64,000 bases of DNA, taken from contig NZ_JABMCJ010000084.1 of NCBI RefSeq assembly GCF_013359755.1, positions 96,929 through 160,928 of the forward strand. Direction: 5' to 3'. Positions 34,751 to 44,281 of this stretch are shown here, piece by piece. A model generated the notes under the pieces. It was not told the origin of the DNA. It searched no databases and saw only the letters and a program-made list of their open reading frames with translations. The position numbers were made by a program, and so were the translations under genes. The stretch's first letter is position 1. The number at the start of each line of letters is the position of its first letter. The stretch comes from Tardiphaga robiniae (lineage in GTDB: Bacteria; Pseudomonadota; Alphaproteobacteria; Rhizobiales; Xanthobacteraceae).

Positions 34751-35875
34751 GTGACCGACCAATCGCCGCTGCAGGATGAAATCAAGCGCCTGATCAAGTC
34801 CACCGGACCGATGCCGGTGTGGCGCTACATGCAGCTGTGCCTGACCCACCCGCAACACGGCTACTACATTTCGCGCGATCCGCTCGGTCGCGAGGGCGAC
34901 TTCACCACGTCGCCGGAAGTCAGCCAGATGTTCGGCGAGCTGCTCGGCCTGTGGTCGGCTTCGGTCTGGCGCGCGATCGGCGCGCCGCCCTTCGTGCACC
35001 TGATCGAACTGGGCCCCGGCCGCGGCACCATGATGGCCGACGCGCTCCGCGCCCTACGCGTGCTGCCGCCGCTGTATCAGGCGCTCAACGTGCATCTCGT
35101 CGAAATCAATCCGGTGCTGCGCGAGAAGCAGAAGGCAACGCTGTCTGGCGCCCGCAACGTCACCTGGCACGACAGTATCGAGACCGTCCCCGCGGGCCCG
35201 TCGATCATCCTTGCCAATGAATATTTCGACGTGCTGCCGATCCATCAGGCCGTGAAGCGCGAAGGCGGCTGGCACGAGCGCATGGTGGATATCGACAGCA
35301 ACGGCCAGCTGATGTTCAGCGCGTCAACCGATCCGCTGCCGCGCTTCGACGTGCTGCTGCCGCCGCTGGTGCGCGCAGCCCCTGTCGGCGCGGTGTTCGA
35401 ATGGCGCCCCGATACCGAGATGATGAAGATTGCCAGCCGCGTGCGCGACGAAGGCGGCGCGGCTCTGATCATCGATTACGGCCATGTCCGCAGCGATGCC
35501 GGCGACACCCTGCAGGCTATCGCACAGCACAGCTATGCCGATCCGCTGAAGAATCCCGGCATGGCCGATATCACCGCGCATGTGGATTTCCAGGCACTCG
35601 GCCGCGCGGCAGAGGATGTCGGCGCACGCGTCCACGGGCCGGTGACGCAGGGCGAATTCCTCAAGCGCCTCGGCATCGAGACGCGCGCGCTGACCCTGAT
35701 GGCCAAAGCCACACCGGAAGTATCGGAAACTGTGTCAGGCGCACTGAAACGCCTGATCGACAGCGGCCGCGGCGGCATGGGCTCGATGTTCAAGGTGGTC
35801 GGCATCTCCGATCCCAATATCGACACGCTGGTGGCGCTGAGCGACGACACCGGCATCGAGGCCCCGACATCATGA
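34751..35875 (+). CDS. Class I SAM-dependent methyltransferase, MidA/NDUFAF7 family
   Basis: A 374-residue protein of the MidA family (COG1565). The signature GDFTTSPEVSQMFGELLGLW is followed by the SAM-binding HLIELGPGRGTMMADALRAL and ILANEYFDVLPIHQAVKREG. In mitochondria NDUFAF7 methylates an arginine of complex I subunit NDUFS2 during assembly; the bacterial target is likely NuoD but not shown here. GTG start, one base after lgt; its stop overlaps pgeF (ATGA). Confidence 0.92.
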   Translation: MTDQSPLQDEIKRLIKSTGPMPVWRYMQLCLTHPQHGYYISRDPLGREGDFTTSPEVSQMFGELLGLWSASVWRAIGAPPFVHLIELGPGRGTMMADALRALRVLPPLYQALNVHLVEINPVLREKQKATLSGARNVTWHDSIETVPAGPSIILANEYFDVLPIHQAVKREGGWHERMVDIDSNGQLMFSASTDPLPRFDVLLPPLVRAAPVGAVFEWRPDTEMMKIASRVRDEGGAALIIDYGHVRSDAGDTLQAIAQHSYADPLKNPGMADITAHVDFQALGRAAEDVGARVHGPVTQGEFLKRLGIETRALTLMAKATPEVSETVSGALKRLIDSGRGGMGSMFKVVGISDPNIDTLVALSDDTGIEAPTS

Positions 35876-36639
35876 CTTTCACATCGCCTTTGCTGTCAGC
35901 CATTCCCGGCTTGCGCCACGCGTTCTTCACGCGCGACGGCGGCGTCTCCGAAGGCATCTATGCCGGCCTCAATGGCGGGCTCGGATCGAATGACGACGCC
36001 GCGCATGTCGCGGAGAACCGTCGGCGCATGGCGGCGGAGATGGGCGTTGCCCCCCTGCACTTCCTCACCGCCTATCAGGTCCATTCGCCTGACGTCGCCG
36101 TCGCCACCGAGCCGTGGGACGGCACATCGCGCCCACGCGTCGATGCAATGGTGACGAAGGTCGAGGGCCTGGCGCTCGGCGTCACGACGGCCGATTGCGG
36201 ACCGGTGCTGTTTGCCGATCCCAAGGCCCGCGTCATCGGTGCCGCCCATGCCGGCTGGAAGGGCGCCTTCACCGGCGTGCTCGAGGCCACAATCGCAGAG
36301 ATGGAAAAACTCGGCGCCGACCGCTCCGACATCGTGGTCGCGATTGGTCCGCTGATCCGCCAGCCAAGCTATGAGGTCGGGGCCGAATTCGTCGAGCGTT
36401 TCACGCAGGCCGATGCCGGTTTTGCGCGGTTCTTCATTCCCTCGACCCGCGCCGGTCATGCCATGTTCGATCTCGGCGGCTTCATCCGGATGCGGCTGGA
36501 GCGCGCCGGCATTGCCATTATCGATGACACCGGTATCGACACCTATCCCGACAACAACCTGTTCAGCTATCGCCGGTCGGTGCATCGGAAAGAGCCAGAT
36601 TACGGACGCCAGATCCACGCCATCGTGCTTGAGCGGTAA
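35872..36639 (+). CDS. pgeF: Peptidoglycan editing factor PgeF (YfiH, multicopper-type laccase domain)
   Basis: A 255-residue protein of the YfiH/DUF152 family. The metal-site motifs are LTAYQVHSPDV (His), TTADCGPVLFAD (Cys) and GAAHAGWKGAFTGV (His), and AIGPLIRQPSYEVG is the typical C-terminal block. YfiH proteins remove misincorporated serine from peptidoglycan precursors and have been reported as laccase-like or purine-nucleoside active. The start at 35872 overlaps the midA stop, so translation is coupled. Confidence 0.93.
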   Translation: MTFTSPLLSAIPGLRHAFFTRDGGVSEGIYAGLNGGLGSNDDAAHVAENRRRMAAEMGVAPLHFLTAYQVHSPDVAVATEPWDGTSRPRVDAMVTKVEGLALGVTTADCGPVLFADPKARVIGAAHAGWKGAFTGVLEATIAEMEKLGADRSDIVVAIGPLIRQPSYEVGAEFVERFTQADAGFARFFIPSTRAGHAMFDLGGFIRMRLERAGIAIIDDTGIDTYPDNNLFSYRRSVHRKEPDYGRQIHAIVLER

Positions 36640-36837
36640 CTCGCGCGTTGACGCGCCGTTATCCTTAACGCGGCCGAACTGCCTCAAACTGAACGCGAAT
36701 TGTCGGAGAGCGGTGACCGTTTCGGTCACCCTGGAAAGACCTGTGGCCGCGCTGCCCTAGACCTTAACGCATTTTAACGATATCGCTCGACCTGTCCGGC
36801 GCCGCTTGCGGCAAACGGACGGAAGTCGGGACGCCCT

Positions 36838-37446
36838 ATGCGATTTTCTGCCCTTACGACCGATCGAGCCAGACCGCGGCTAATCCAGGCCGCGCTGTCG
36901 CTGACCGTAGCGTTTGGGCTTGCCGGCTGCGCCAATGTCCCCAATTCCGGCGGCGCCATGAACGCGCAGGCCAGCCTTTCCACCGCCTCCGGCCCGACGA
37001 TCGCGTTCGAATCCATCGACGGGCCGCCGCCGCAGGTCTTCGACCGCATGGTCAACCTTCTGGATAGTGAAGCGCGCCTGCGCAACCTTGCGGTTGTATC
37101 ACGCAAGGACAGCGCGGCTTTTCGGGTCCGCAGCTACCTCTCGGCCCAGGTTCGCGGCGGCCAGACCTCGATCGCCTGGGTGTGGGATGTCTATGACCGC
37201 GACCAGAACCGTGCTCTGCGCCTGAGCGGCGAGGAACAGGCCGGCAAAGGCGGCCGCGACGCCTGGGCTACTGCCGACGACCTTGTCTTGCGGCGGATCG
37301 CGCAAGCGGGGCTCACCGGCCTCAATGGCATGATCAACGGCACCACGCCCGGCGAGCAGCCGCCTGCGCCAAGTGGCAACGGACCTGCCATCGCCAGTAC
37401 CGATGAATTGCCCGTGCAGGCCACCGCATTTGCCGAGACGCGCTGA
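36838..37446 (+). CDS. Predicted lipoprotein, conserved in family
   Basis: A 202-residue protein with an N-terminal signal and lipobox (SLTVAFGLAGC, Cys at ~32). The mature domain (FESIDGPPPQVFDRMVNLLD, AAFRVRSYLSAQV, IAWVWDVYDRDQNRALRLSG) is mixed alpha/beta, and the C-terminus is a disordered Pro/Ser-rich tail. No named domain. From memory, this gene is regularly found between pgeF and prs in this group. An outer-membrane anchor is inferred. Confidence 0.8.
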   Translation: MRFSALTTDRARPRLIQAALSLTVAFGLAGCANVPNSGGAMNAQASLSTASGPTIAFESIDGPPPQVFDRMVNLLDSEARLRNLAVVSRKDSAAFRVRSYLSAQVRGGQTSIAWVWDVYDRDQNRALRLSGEEQAGKGGRDAWATADDLVLRRIAQAGLTGLNGMINGTTPGEQPPAPSGNGPAIASTDELPVQATAFAETR

Positions 37447-37612
37447 CTTCAGTTCACGTTAAGCAGAGGCCCGTTTTTACGCAGGAAAACAGCGGCCCAC
37501 GGGTTGCCAGCGGACGGCCGTCCTTGATATCACCTCGCTCAGCTAGACGAGTTCTTGTGGGTAATCCGATATGCTGAACGTTGTATCCACCAAGCCGCGG
37601 GGAGACGCGTCG

Positions 37613-38566
37613 ATGTCGGCCAAGAACGGTTCGATCAAACTGGTCGCCGGTAATTCCAATCCTGTCCTCGCGCAGGAAATTGCGACCTCGCTGAATATCC
37701 CGCTGACCAAGGCCAGCGTCCGGCGCTTCGCCGACATGGAAATCTTCGTCGAGATCCAGGAAAACGTCCGCGGCTCCGACGTCTTCATTCTTCAATCCAC
37801 GTCGTTCCCGACCAACGACCATCTGATGGAACTGCTGATCATCACCGATGCGCTGCGCCGCGCTTCCGCGCGCCGCATCACCGCGGTGATCCCCTATTTC
37901 GGCTACGCTCGCCAGGACCGCAAGGCCGGTGGCCGCACCCCGATCTCGGCCAAGCTGGTCGCCAACATGATCACCCATGCCGGCGCCGACCGCGTCATGA
38001 CGCTCGACCTGCATGCCGGCCAGATCCAGGGCTTCTTCGATATCCCGACCGACAACCTCTATGCCGCGCCGCTGATGGTGCGCGACATCAAGGAGAAGTT
38101 CGATCTCGCCAATGTGATGGTGGTTTCGCCCGACGTCGGCGGCGTCGCCCGTGCCCGCGGCCTTGCCAAACGCATCAACGCGCCGCTCGCCATCGTCGAC
38201 AAGCGCCGCGAACGCCCCGGCGAATCCGAAGTGATGAACGTGATCGGCGACGTCGCCGGCTACACCTGCATCCTGATCGACGACATCGTCGACTCCGGCG
38301 GCACGCTGGTGAACGCCGCCGATGCGCTACTCAAATACGGTGCCAAGGACGTCTCCGCCTATCTCACCCATGGCGTCTTGAGCGGCGGCGCCGCCGCGCG
38401 CATCGCCAATTCCAAGCTCAAGGAATTGGTGATCACGGACTCGATCCAGCCCACGGAAGCCGTGAGCAAGTCACCGAACATCCGCGTGCTCTCGGTTGCC
38501 TCGCTGATCGCCGAAGCGATCGGCCGCACCGCATCGGAAGAGTCGGTATCGAGCCTGTTCGACTAA
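37613..38566 (+). CDS. prs: Ribose-phosphate pyrophosphokinase
   Basis: A 317-residue PRPP synthase. Blocks include [33 protein letters not shown], the ATP-site [30 protein letters not shown], and the PRPP-binding loop [20 protein letters not shown]. It makes PRPP from ribose 5-phosphate and ATP for nucleotide, His and Trp synthesis. The start at 37613 has GGGGAGA seven bases upstream and matches the usual length; an ATG at 37571 would add 14 residues without homology. Confidence 0.97.
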   Translation: MSAKNGSIKLVAGNSNPVLAQEIATSLNIPLTKASVRRFADMEIFVEIQENVRGSDVFILQSTSFPTNDHLMELLIITDALRRASARRITAVIPYFGYARQDRKAGGRTPISAKLVANMITHAGADRVMTLDLHAGQIQGFFDIPTDNLYAAPLMVRDIKEKFDLANVMVVSPDVGGVARARGLAKRINAPLAIVDKRRERPGESEVMNVIGDVAGYTCILIDDIVDSGGTLVNAADALLKYGAKDVSAYLTHGVLSGGAAARIANSKLKELVITDSIQPTEAVSKSPNIRVLSVASLIAEAIGRTASEESVSSLFD

Positions 38567-38579
38567 GGCTCTCGCGCCT

Positions 38580-39092
38580 CTACACGATCCCGGCCGCGAC
38601 CTGACCGCGCAGACGCTCCAGACTGAGTAGCGTCTCGGCGCAGGCTGCCGCGACCTTGAGGCCGCTCTCCGCAAAGTGCTTGCGGAAGAATGCCGCCCGC
38701 TCTTCCGTCTCGTGAAAATCCTCCGGCGCCGTCACGGCCGAGAACACCGGGATCTCGGTGCGTAGCTGCACATCCATGAGCGCACGGATGACCGTGTCCG
38801 CCACGAAGCCGCGGGTGCCGCTGTCGATCACGAGGCCGGCCGCGACGATGGCCGTGTAGCGCCGCGTCTTGGCGAGAACCTGCACATGCAGGGGGATCTC
38901 GAACGAGCCAGGCACTTCGAACAGATCGACCTGCGACGGGCCGATATGACGCGCCTCGATCTCGCTCAGAAACGATTCCCAACACGGTGCAACGATGTCG
39001 CGATGCCAGGACGACTGCACGAAGGCGACGCGTTGCGGCTTGGCAAAGCGCGGATGCTGGACTGCGGATGACTCGGAGGTGGTGTCGTTCAT
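38580..39092 (-). CDS. ribH: 6,7-dimethyl-8-ribityllumazine synthase, RibH2 type
   Basis: A 170-residue lumazine synthase. Motifs: FVQSSWHRDIVAPCWESF, DLFEVPGSFEIPLHVQ and AAGLVIDSGTRGFVADTVIR, with FSAVTAPEDFHE at the phosphate site. The residues match the RibH2 type of Brucella and Rhizobiales (forms decamers) rather than RibH1, in which the second motif reads GVIRGET or similar. It catalyses the penultimate step of riboflavin synthesis. It stands alone here; a RibH1 is expected in a rib operon elsewhere. It is convergent with prs, 13 bp from its stop. Confidence 0.92.
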   Translation of the reverse strand: MNDTTSESSAVQHPRFAKPQRVAFVQSSWHRDIVAPCWESFLSEIEARHIGPSQVDLFEVPGSFEIPLHVQVLAKTRRYTAIVAAGLVIDSGTRGFVADTVIRALMDVQLRTEIPVFSAVTAPEDFHETEERAAFFRKHFAESGLKVAAACAETLLSLERLRGQVAAGIV

Positions 39093-39514
39093 GGCCTGAT
39101 ACTTTCGTTACGGCCAAACTATGCCGAAACCGAACCAGCCCAGCAAGGCCGTCCACAGGCTGTATTGGGGCTCAACAGGACTCCTGCGAGGCCCGGAAAG
39201 CTTGCGGGCTGCACGGAAGAATCAATAGTTACCACCCCAACCGGACTCGCGGCGCGCGAGGGCGCACCGCACAGACTCGCAATCCGGGAATCCGATTCCG
39301 GTTTGTTCTCATTGCGGCGAGATGACCTGTGGATGAGGGCCGGTTTGTCTGTGGATGGATTCGTGGTGCCGTTGCGCAGATTCAGCAAATCACATCACTT
39401 CAAACTCGCAAGGTCTGGACGAATAAAACTTGCAGCCTGCAGCGACGCTCCGACATTTTCGCGTACCGGCCAGCTGTTTGCATCATCACATTTCAAGAGC
39501 AAGGTCGCGACGGC
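39093..39514. other. 422-bp intergenic region with no gene
   Basis: Divergent upstream region of ribH (minus) and the YbjN gene (plus). It holds open frames that look like noise. Two near-matches to a DnaA box (TGTGGATGA at 39328 and TGTGGATGG at 39350) are too weak to call. No riboswitch was recognised ahead of ribH. Confidence 0.6.
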
Positions 39515-40015
39515 ATGTCACTTCTCGAAGGTACTATCGATTCACGGCTCAACCCGCTCGCCGTTGTCGAGGATATTGCCGCCGATCATAACTGGGCCTT
39601 CGAGCGCTCCGGCGAAGACGAAGTCACAATTGTTTCCAAAGGTGACTGGATCGATTACCAGCTCTCCTTCACTTGGATGAACGAGATCGAGGCCCTGCAT
39701 CTGGCTTGCGCCTTCGACATGAAGATTCCGCCCGCTCGCCGCGCGGAAGTGCAGCGCCTGATCGCCGCGATCAACGAACAGATGTGGGTCGGTCATTTCG
39801 ATATCTGGACTCACTCAGGCATGGTGATGTACCGGCAGGCGCTAGTGCTCCCCGATGGCCTCACCGCAACGACCGCGCAGTGCGAAGCGATGCTGGTCTC
39901 GGCGATCCATTCCTGCGAGCGCTACTATCCGGCATTGCAGTTCGTGGTGTGGGCCGGCAAGACCGCAGCCGAAGCGATGTCTGCTGCGATGTTCGACACT
40001 GCCGGCGAAGCATGA
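39515..40015 (+). CDS. YbjN domain-containing protein
   Basis: A 166-residue cytoplasmic protein of the YbjN/sensory-transduction-regulator family, with a tandem alpha/beta fold similar to type III secretion chaperones. Blocks: SRLNPLAVVEDIAADHNWAF, YQLSFTWMNEIEALHLACAF, INEQMWVGHFDIWTHSGMVM and SAIHSCERYYPALQFVVWAG. The start at 39515 is where homology begins. It is coupled by ATGA to a GNAT acetyltransferase and followed by proC; the order is conserved in alphaproteobacteria. Exact role unknown. Confidence 0.85.
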   Translation: MSLLEGTIDSRLNPLAVVEDIAADHNWAFERSGEDEVTIVSKGDWIDYQLSFTWMNEIEALHLACAFDMKIPPARRAEVQRLIAAINEQMWVGHFDIWTHSGMVMYRQALVLPDGLTATTAQCEAMLVSAIHSCERYYPALQFVVWAGKTAAEAMSAAMFDTAGEA

Positions 40016-40443
40016 CCGACGCGCCGGTCATCACCGTGCCGGATGCGCCCGGCGAGGCCGAACGGCTGGTGGTCGCAAATGCGTTGCTGGCCTACAATAC
40101 CAAGACCGTTGGCCCCAACAATCACCAGCCGCTCTCGATCCTGATCCACGATCCTGCGACCGGCGAGCCGATCGGCGGCATCTGGGGCAAGACCGCGTTC
40201 AACTGGTGTTTCGTCGAACTGTTCGTCGTGCCCGAGCAGTTTCGCGGCCAGGACATCGGCTCGAAGGTCCTCGCCAAGGCGGAAGAGATCGCGCGTGAAC
40301 GCGGCTGCATCGGTCTGTGGCTCGATACCTACTGGTTTCAGGCGCGGAGCTTCTACGAGAAGCAGGGCTATGAAGTGTTTGGCGAAATCCCGGACTATCC
40401 GCGCGGCGGTCCGCGCTACTTCCTGAAAAAAAGCTTCGTCTAG
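40012..40443 (+). CDS. GNAT family N-acetyltransferase
   Basis: A 143-residue acetyltransferase. The acetyl-CoA site is VELFVVPEQFRGQDIGSKVL (motif A, Q/RxxGxG/S-type loop), followed by AKAEEIARERGCIGLWLDTY and FYEKQGYEVFGEIPDYPRGG (motif B). The substrate is unknown. The start overlaps the YbjN stop (ATGA at 40012) and proC follows 70 bp later, which suggests co-expression. Confidence 0.9.
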   Translation: MTDAPVITVPDAPGEAERLVVANALLAYNTKTVGPNNHQPLSILIHDPATGEPIGGIWGKTAFNWCFVELFVVPEQFRGQDIGSKVLAKAEEIARERGCIGLWLDTYWFQARSFYEKQGYEVFGEIPDYPRGGPRYFLKKSFV

Positions 40444-40513
40444 GTCCGTTCGGGCTGTGCGGCCTGCCCCGCAATGTTATGGTCCCGACCGTTCTGACAG
40501 CCGGGATTTTGCG

Positions 40514-41347
40514 ATGACCTCCTCCACGACCTCACGCGCGCTCAACGATATCGACGGCCATATCGTGCTGGCCGGCGCCGGCAAGATGGGCGGCGCAATG
40601 CTGACGGGCTGGATCGCCGGCGGCCTCGATCCCAAACGCGCCATCGTGATCGACCCGTATGTCTCCGACGAGATCAAGGCGCTCGCAGCCAAAGGCGTCC
40701 GCCTCAATCCGGATGTGAAGGACATCGGCGCCGTCGCCGCGCTGGTTCTTGCCGTGAAGCCGCAGATGTTCGCGGAGGTCGGCCCGACCCTGCGCGCGAT
40801 TGCCGGATCGTCCCTCGTGGTCTCGATCATGGCGGGCACAACCATCGCCGGCATCGCCAAGGCCTGCGGCGGCAAGGTGGTACGCGCGATGCCGAATACG
40901 CCGGCCGCCATCGGCCGCGGTATCACCGTGGCGGTTGCCGCGAGCGACGTATCGCCGGAGCAACGCGGCCTGACCGACGCGCTCTTGCGCGCCACCGGAT
41001 TGGTCGAGTGGGTCGAGGACGAGAGCCTGATCGACGCCGTCACCGCCGTCTCCGGCTCAGGGCCTGCTTATGTGTTTCTGCTGGCCGAAGAAATGGCTCG
41101 CGCCGGCATTGCTGCGGGCTTGCCGCCCGAACTCGCGATGAAGCTTGCTCGCGAGACAGTGTCCGGCTCCGGTGAGCTCCTCCGCCAATCCGATCTCGAC
41201 GCGGCGACGCTGCGCAAGAACGTCACCTCGCCCGGCGGCACAACGGCCGCTGCGCTCGGCGTCCTGATGGCTGACGACGGCTTCGAGCCGCTCCTGACTC
41301 GCGCGATTGCCGCAGCAACCGCGCGGTCGAAGGAACTGGCGAAGTAA
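40514..41347 (+). CDS. proC: Pyrroline-5-carboxylate reductase
   Basis: A 277-residue enzyme. The NADP-binding Rossmann motif is VLAGAGKMGGAMLTGWIAGG, followed by ALVLAVKPQMFAEV, VVRAMPNTPAAIGRG and the C-terminal signature block (AVSGSGPAYVFLLAEEM; LRKNVTSPGGTTAAALGVL). It catalyses the last step of proline synthesis. The start at 40514 is the first Met before the NAD-binding fold. Its stop directly abuts the stop of the convergent histidine kinase gene, with no intergenic space. Confidence 0.96.
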   Translation: MTSSTTSRALNDIDGHIVLAGAGKMGGAMLTGWIAGGLDPKRAIVIDPYVSDEIKALAAKGVRLNPDVKDIGAVAALVLAVKPQMFAEVGPTLRAIAGSSLVVSIMAGTTIAGIAKACGGKVVRAMPNTPAAIGRGITVAVAASDVSPEQRGLTDALLRATGLVEWVEDESLIDAVTAVSGSGPAYVFLLAEEMARAGIAAGLPPELAMKLARETVSGSGELLRQSDLDAATLRKNVTSPGGTTAAALGVLMADDGFEPLLTRAIAAATARSKELAK

Positions 41348-42736
41348 CTAAACCGGCACCCGCACCACCGCCCGCAAGCCACCCATCGGACTATCCGTCA
41401 GCGTGATATCGCCGCCATGGGAGCGCGCGATATCGCGGGCGATGGCGAGGCCGAGGCCTGTGCCGCCTTCGTCCTGATTGCGCGCGTCGTCGAGCCGCAG
41501 GAACGGTTTGAACACTTCTTCACGCATATCGGCGGGAATACCGGGGCCGTCGTCGTCCACCGTGACCGTGAGATAGCGATGATCGCGATGGCCGGTGATA
41601 GCGATGTCATTGGCATGGCGCGCGGCGTTCGAAACGAGATTGCCGAGGCAACGCTTGAACGCGGCTGGCTTCACCGTGACGATCGGCAGGCCGTGGAACG
41701 TGACCGTCGCCTTATGGCCGTTGCGCTCGGCATCGCTGCGCAATTCTTCCAGCGCCGCAGCCATGTCTGTCGGCTGCGCCTGCTCGCCGCTGTCGCCGCG
41801 TGCAAAAGCGAGATAGGCCTCGAGCATGCCCGACATCTCGTCGATATCCTTGCGCATACCATCGACTTCCGGACCGTCCTCGATCAGCGCCAGTTCGAGC
41901 TTGAAGCGCGTCAGGATGGTGCGTAGATCATGCGAGACGCCGGCCAGCATGGCCGTGCGCTGCTCCATTGCGCGTTCGATACGCGCCTTCATCTCGATGA
42001 AGGCATTGGCGGCACGACGGACCTCGCGTGCGCCGCGCGGCCGGAAATTCGGCGCTTCGCGGCCTTTGCCGAAACTTTCGGCGGCGTCAGCGAGTTTGAG
42101 GATCGGGCGGATCTGGTTACGCAGGAACAGGATCGCGACGATCAGCAGGATCGAGGACGTCCCCACCATCCAGAACAGGAAGATTTCCGAATTCGATGCA
42201 TAGGCCGCGCTGCGCTGGGCGAAGATGCGCATCACGGCATCATCGAGCTGGATGCGGATTTCCACGAGATTGGAGCGACCAACGGTGTCGATCCAGAACG
42301 GCCGCGTGATCTGCCGACCGATCTGGACCGACAGCGCCTGATCGAGCAGCGAGAAGAACGGCTTTGGACCGGGCGGCGGCATGTCGCCGAGCGGCAGAAA
42401 ATCCACCACGAGGCCAAGGCGCTGCTGGGCGATGGCCTTGATCTGCGTGCGGTCCTTATCCTGCGGATAGACCTTGTAGACGTCGATCAGCGTCGCGATG
42501 TCCTGCACCACGGCCTGCGACAGGCGGCGCGTCACCGTGTTCCAGTGCCGCTCCATGAACACGAAGGCGACCACCGACTGCAGCAGCACCATTGGCACGA
42601 TCATGATCAGCAGTGTGCGGGCATAGAGCCCCGTGGGCATCACGCTCTTGAAGCGCCGGCCCATCAGACTGTGCGCCGCAGAGACGCGGCCCGCCGCAGA
42701 GCGGAGGATGGTGATGCCGGTGTCGAGTGTGGTCAT
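41348..42736 (-). CDS. EnvZ-type sensor histidine kinase
   Basis: A 462-residue membrane kinase. TM1 is at ~39-61 (RTLLIMIVPMVLLQSVVAF), a periplasmic sensor at ~62-184, TM2 at ~185-206 and HAMP at ~207-259. The H-box GVSHDLRTILTRFKLEL has the phospho-acceptor His near residue 269. N-box (CLGNLVSNAARHA), DDDGPGIPADMREEV and GGTGLGLAIARD complete the ATPase domain. The layout is that of EnvZ-like kinases common in alphaproteobacteria. It is 18 bp downstream of its response regulator. The signal sensed is unknown. Confidence 0.94.
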   Translation of the reverse strand: MTTLDTGITILRSAAGRVSAAHSLMGRRFKSVMPTGLYARTLLIMIVPMVLLQSVVAFVFMERHWNTVTRRLSQAVVQDIATLIDVYKVYPQDKDRTQIKAIAQQRLGLVVDFLPLGDMPPPGPKPFFSLLDQALSVQIGRQITRPFWIDTVGRSNLVEIRIQLDDAVMRIFAQRSAAYASNSEIFLFWMVGTSSILLIVAILFLRNQIRPILKLADAAESFGKGREAPNFRPRGAREVRRAANAFIEMKARIERAMEQRTAMLAGVSHDLRTILTRFKLELALIEDGPEVDGMRKDIDEMSGMLEAYLAFARGDSGEQAQPTDMAAALEELRSDAERNGHKATVTFHGLPIVTVKPAAFKRCLGNLVSNAARHANDIAITGHRDHRYLTVTVDDDGPGIPADMREEVFKPFLRLDDARNQDEGGTGLGLAIARDIARSHGGDITLTDSPMGGLRAVVRVPV

Positions 42737-42754
42737 CGTGCAAACTTCATCGAA

Positions 42755-43480
42755 CTATGGCGACGCGACGAGGCGATAGCCGATGCCACGCACGGCCTGC
42801 AGAAACAACGGATTGGCCGGATCGGTCTCGATCTTGCGACGCAGGCGATTGATCTGCACGTCCACCGCACGCTCGTTCACGGTGCCACCGCCGCCGGTGA
42901 GTTCACCGCGCGGCACGGTCTCGCCGGGCGCCGCAGCCAGCACACGCAGCATGTCACGCTCGCGGTCAGTGAGATGGATGATCTCGTCGCCTTGGCGTAG
43001 TTCGCCGCGCGCGAGGTGATACACATAAGGCCCGAACTGCAGCGACTCCGCGCGCTCGACCGGGACCGGCGCACTACGCTTCAGGATGTTTGCGATGCGC
43101 AGCACCAGTTCGCGCGGCTCGAACGGCTTGGCCACATAGTCGTCGGCGCCGATCTGCAATCCCTCGATCCGGCTTTCCGCCTCGTGCCGCGCCGTCAGCA
43201 TGATGATCGGCACGGCCGAGGACGTCCGAATGAAGCGCGCGAGCTCGAAGCCGGTCTCGCCTGGCATCATCACATCGAGGATCAGGAGATCGAAATGCAG
43301 ACCGAGCAGCTTGGCGCGCGCTTCCTTGGCGCTCGGCGCCGTGGTGACGCGGTAGCCTTCGCCCGAGAGAAAGCGCGAGAGGAGATCGCGGATACGGCGG
43401 TCGTCATCGACCAGCAGCAGATGCGGCGCATCGTCGGCCAATGGCACCGGCATACGTTTGGCGGCCTGAGCTAACATCAT
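42755..43480 (-). CDS. OmpR-family response regulator
   Basis: A 241-residue regulator. The receiver domain has the acidic pair in LLLVDDDRRIRD, phospho-acceptor Asp69 (LLILDVMMPG) and Lys118 in DDYVAKPFEPRE. The winged-helix DNA-binding domain spans ~140-238 (LTDRERDMLRVLAAAPGETV, RAVDVQINRLRRKIE, FLQAVRGIGYRLV). It pairs with the EnvZ-type kinase 18 bp downstream and overlaps the preceding MarR gene by ATGA. Targets cannot be inferred from the window. Confidence 0.95.
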   Translation of the reverse strand: MMLAQAAKRMPVPLADDAPHLLLVDDDRRIRDLLSRFLSGEGYRVTTAPSAKEARAKLLGLHFDLLILDVMMPGETGFELARFIRTSSAVPIIMLTARHEAESRIEGLQIGADDYVAKPFEPRELVLRIANILKRSAPVPVERAESLQFGPYVYHLARGELRQGDEIIHLTDRERDMLRVLAAAPGETVPRGELTGGGGTVNERAVDVQINRLRRKIETDPANPLFLQAVRGIGYRLVASP

Positions 43481-44043
43481 GTCTTGTTTGTCCTGCCGTC
43501 AGTTTTGGCGGATGCTTGGCCCAAGATGACCTGCAGCACCTTGTCGGGATCATTGCGGTCAATCATCGCCGAGAGAAACCTGCCGATCGCTTCAATTTCG
43601 ACCGGCGTAAAATCCTTGAGCGCACGGTTGATGCGATCGGTCTGCAAACCCGCGAGCTGCGCAACGAGAGCTTCGCCCTTGGCCGTGGCGAAAAGAAGCC
43701 GTTGCCGCCGATCGGCCTCGCCGGATTTCTGAACGATATACCCTTCATCGAGCAATTGCTTGAGGACACGGCCCAGCGACTGCTTCGTAATACGCAAGAC
43801 ATCGAGCAGATCGGCAACCTTCAGGCCGGGATAGCGATGCACAAAGTGTACGACCCGGTGATGGGCGCGCCCGAAACCGAACTGATCGAGCACATCGTCG
43901 GGATCGCCCACAAAGTCGCGATAGGCAAAGAACAACAGCTCGATGATGTCCCAGCGGGGCGGTTTCGCAGGATCGCCGCTGGATTGCCGCTGGATCGTCT
44001 CAAGCGATCGTGACGCCGCGTCCTTGGAATTTACGTCAACCAT
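43477..44043 (-). CDS. MarR-family transcriptional regulator
   Basis: A 188-residue winged-helix regulator (GFGRAHHRVVHFVHRYPGLK, LLDVLRITKQSLGRVLKQLL recognition helix, then the wing IVQKSGEADRRQRLLFATAK). The N-terminal ~45 residues extend beyond the core. First gene of a MarR-response regulator-kinase operon, overlapping the regulator by ATGA. The start at 44043 is preferred over 44082, but neither has a strong ribosome site. It is divergent from ilvE; TTGACA and TTCAA half-sites near 44045-44064 could be its own operator. Confidence 0.88.
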   Translation of the reverse strand: MVDVNSKDAASRSLETIQRQSSGDPAKPPRWDIIELLFFAYRDFVGDPDDVLDQFGFGRAHHRVVHFVHRYPGLKVADLLDVLRITKQSLGRVLKQLLDEGYIVQKSGEADRRQRLLFATAKGEALVAQLAGLQTDRINRALKDFTPVEIEAIGRFLSAMIDRNDPDKVLQVILGQASAKTDGRTNKT

Positions 44044-44281
44044 ATTGACATATCTTGGGTTCAATCTTACAAAACTGACCATCGCGACGAAACATTAGAA
44101 CTCTCGCCGCATGGTCCAATAGGGCCGATCTGAGAACCATACCGGACTTCGGCATGGCGCTAAAGCCTGTCCTGGGTCATCCACTGGGGCCGGAAACGCT
44201 TTTGCCGTGGGTCCGCTTGACGTAGAACAACATCGACGCTGCCGCCCCCCAGGAGCTGCGCCGTAAGCAGGAGTGAGGTCC

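Noticed and set aside
39320..39360. DnaA-box-like sequences near 39328 and 39350 (possible origin)
   Set aside because: Only one 8/9 and one 7/9 match, no AT-rich unwinding region and no origin-linked genes nearby.
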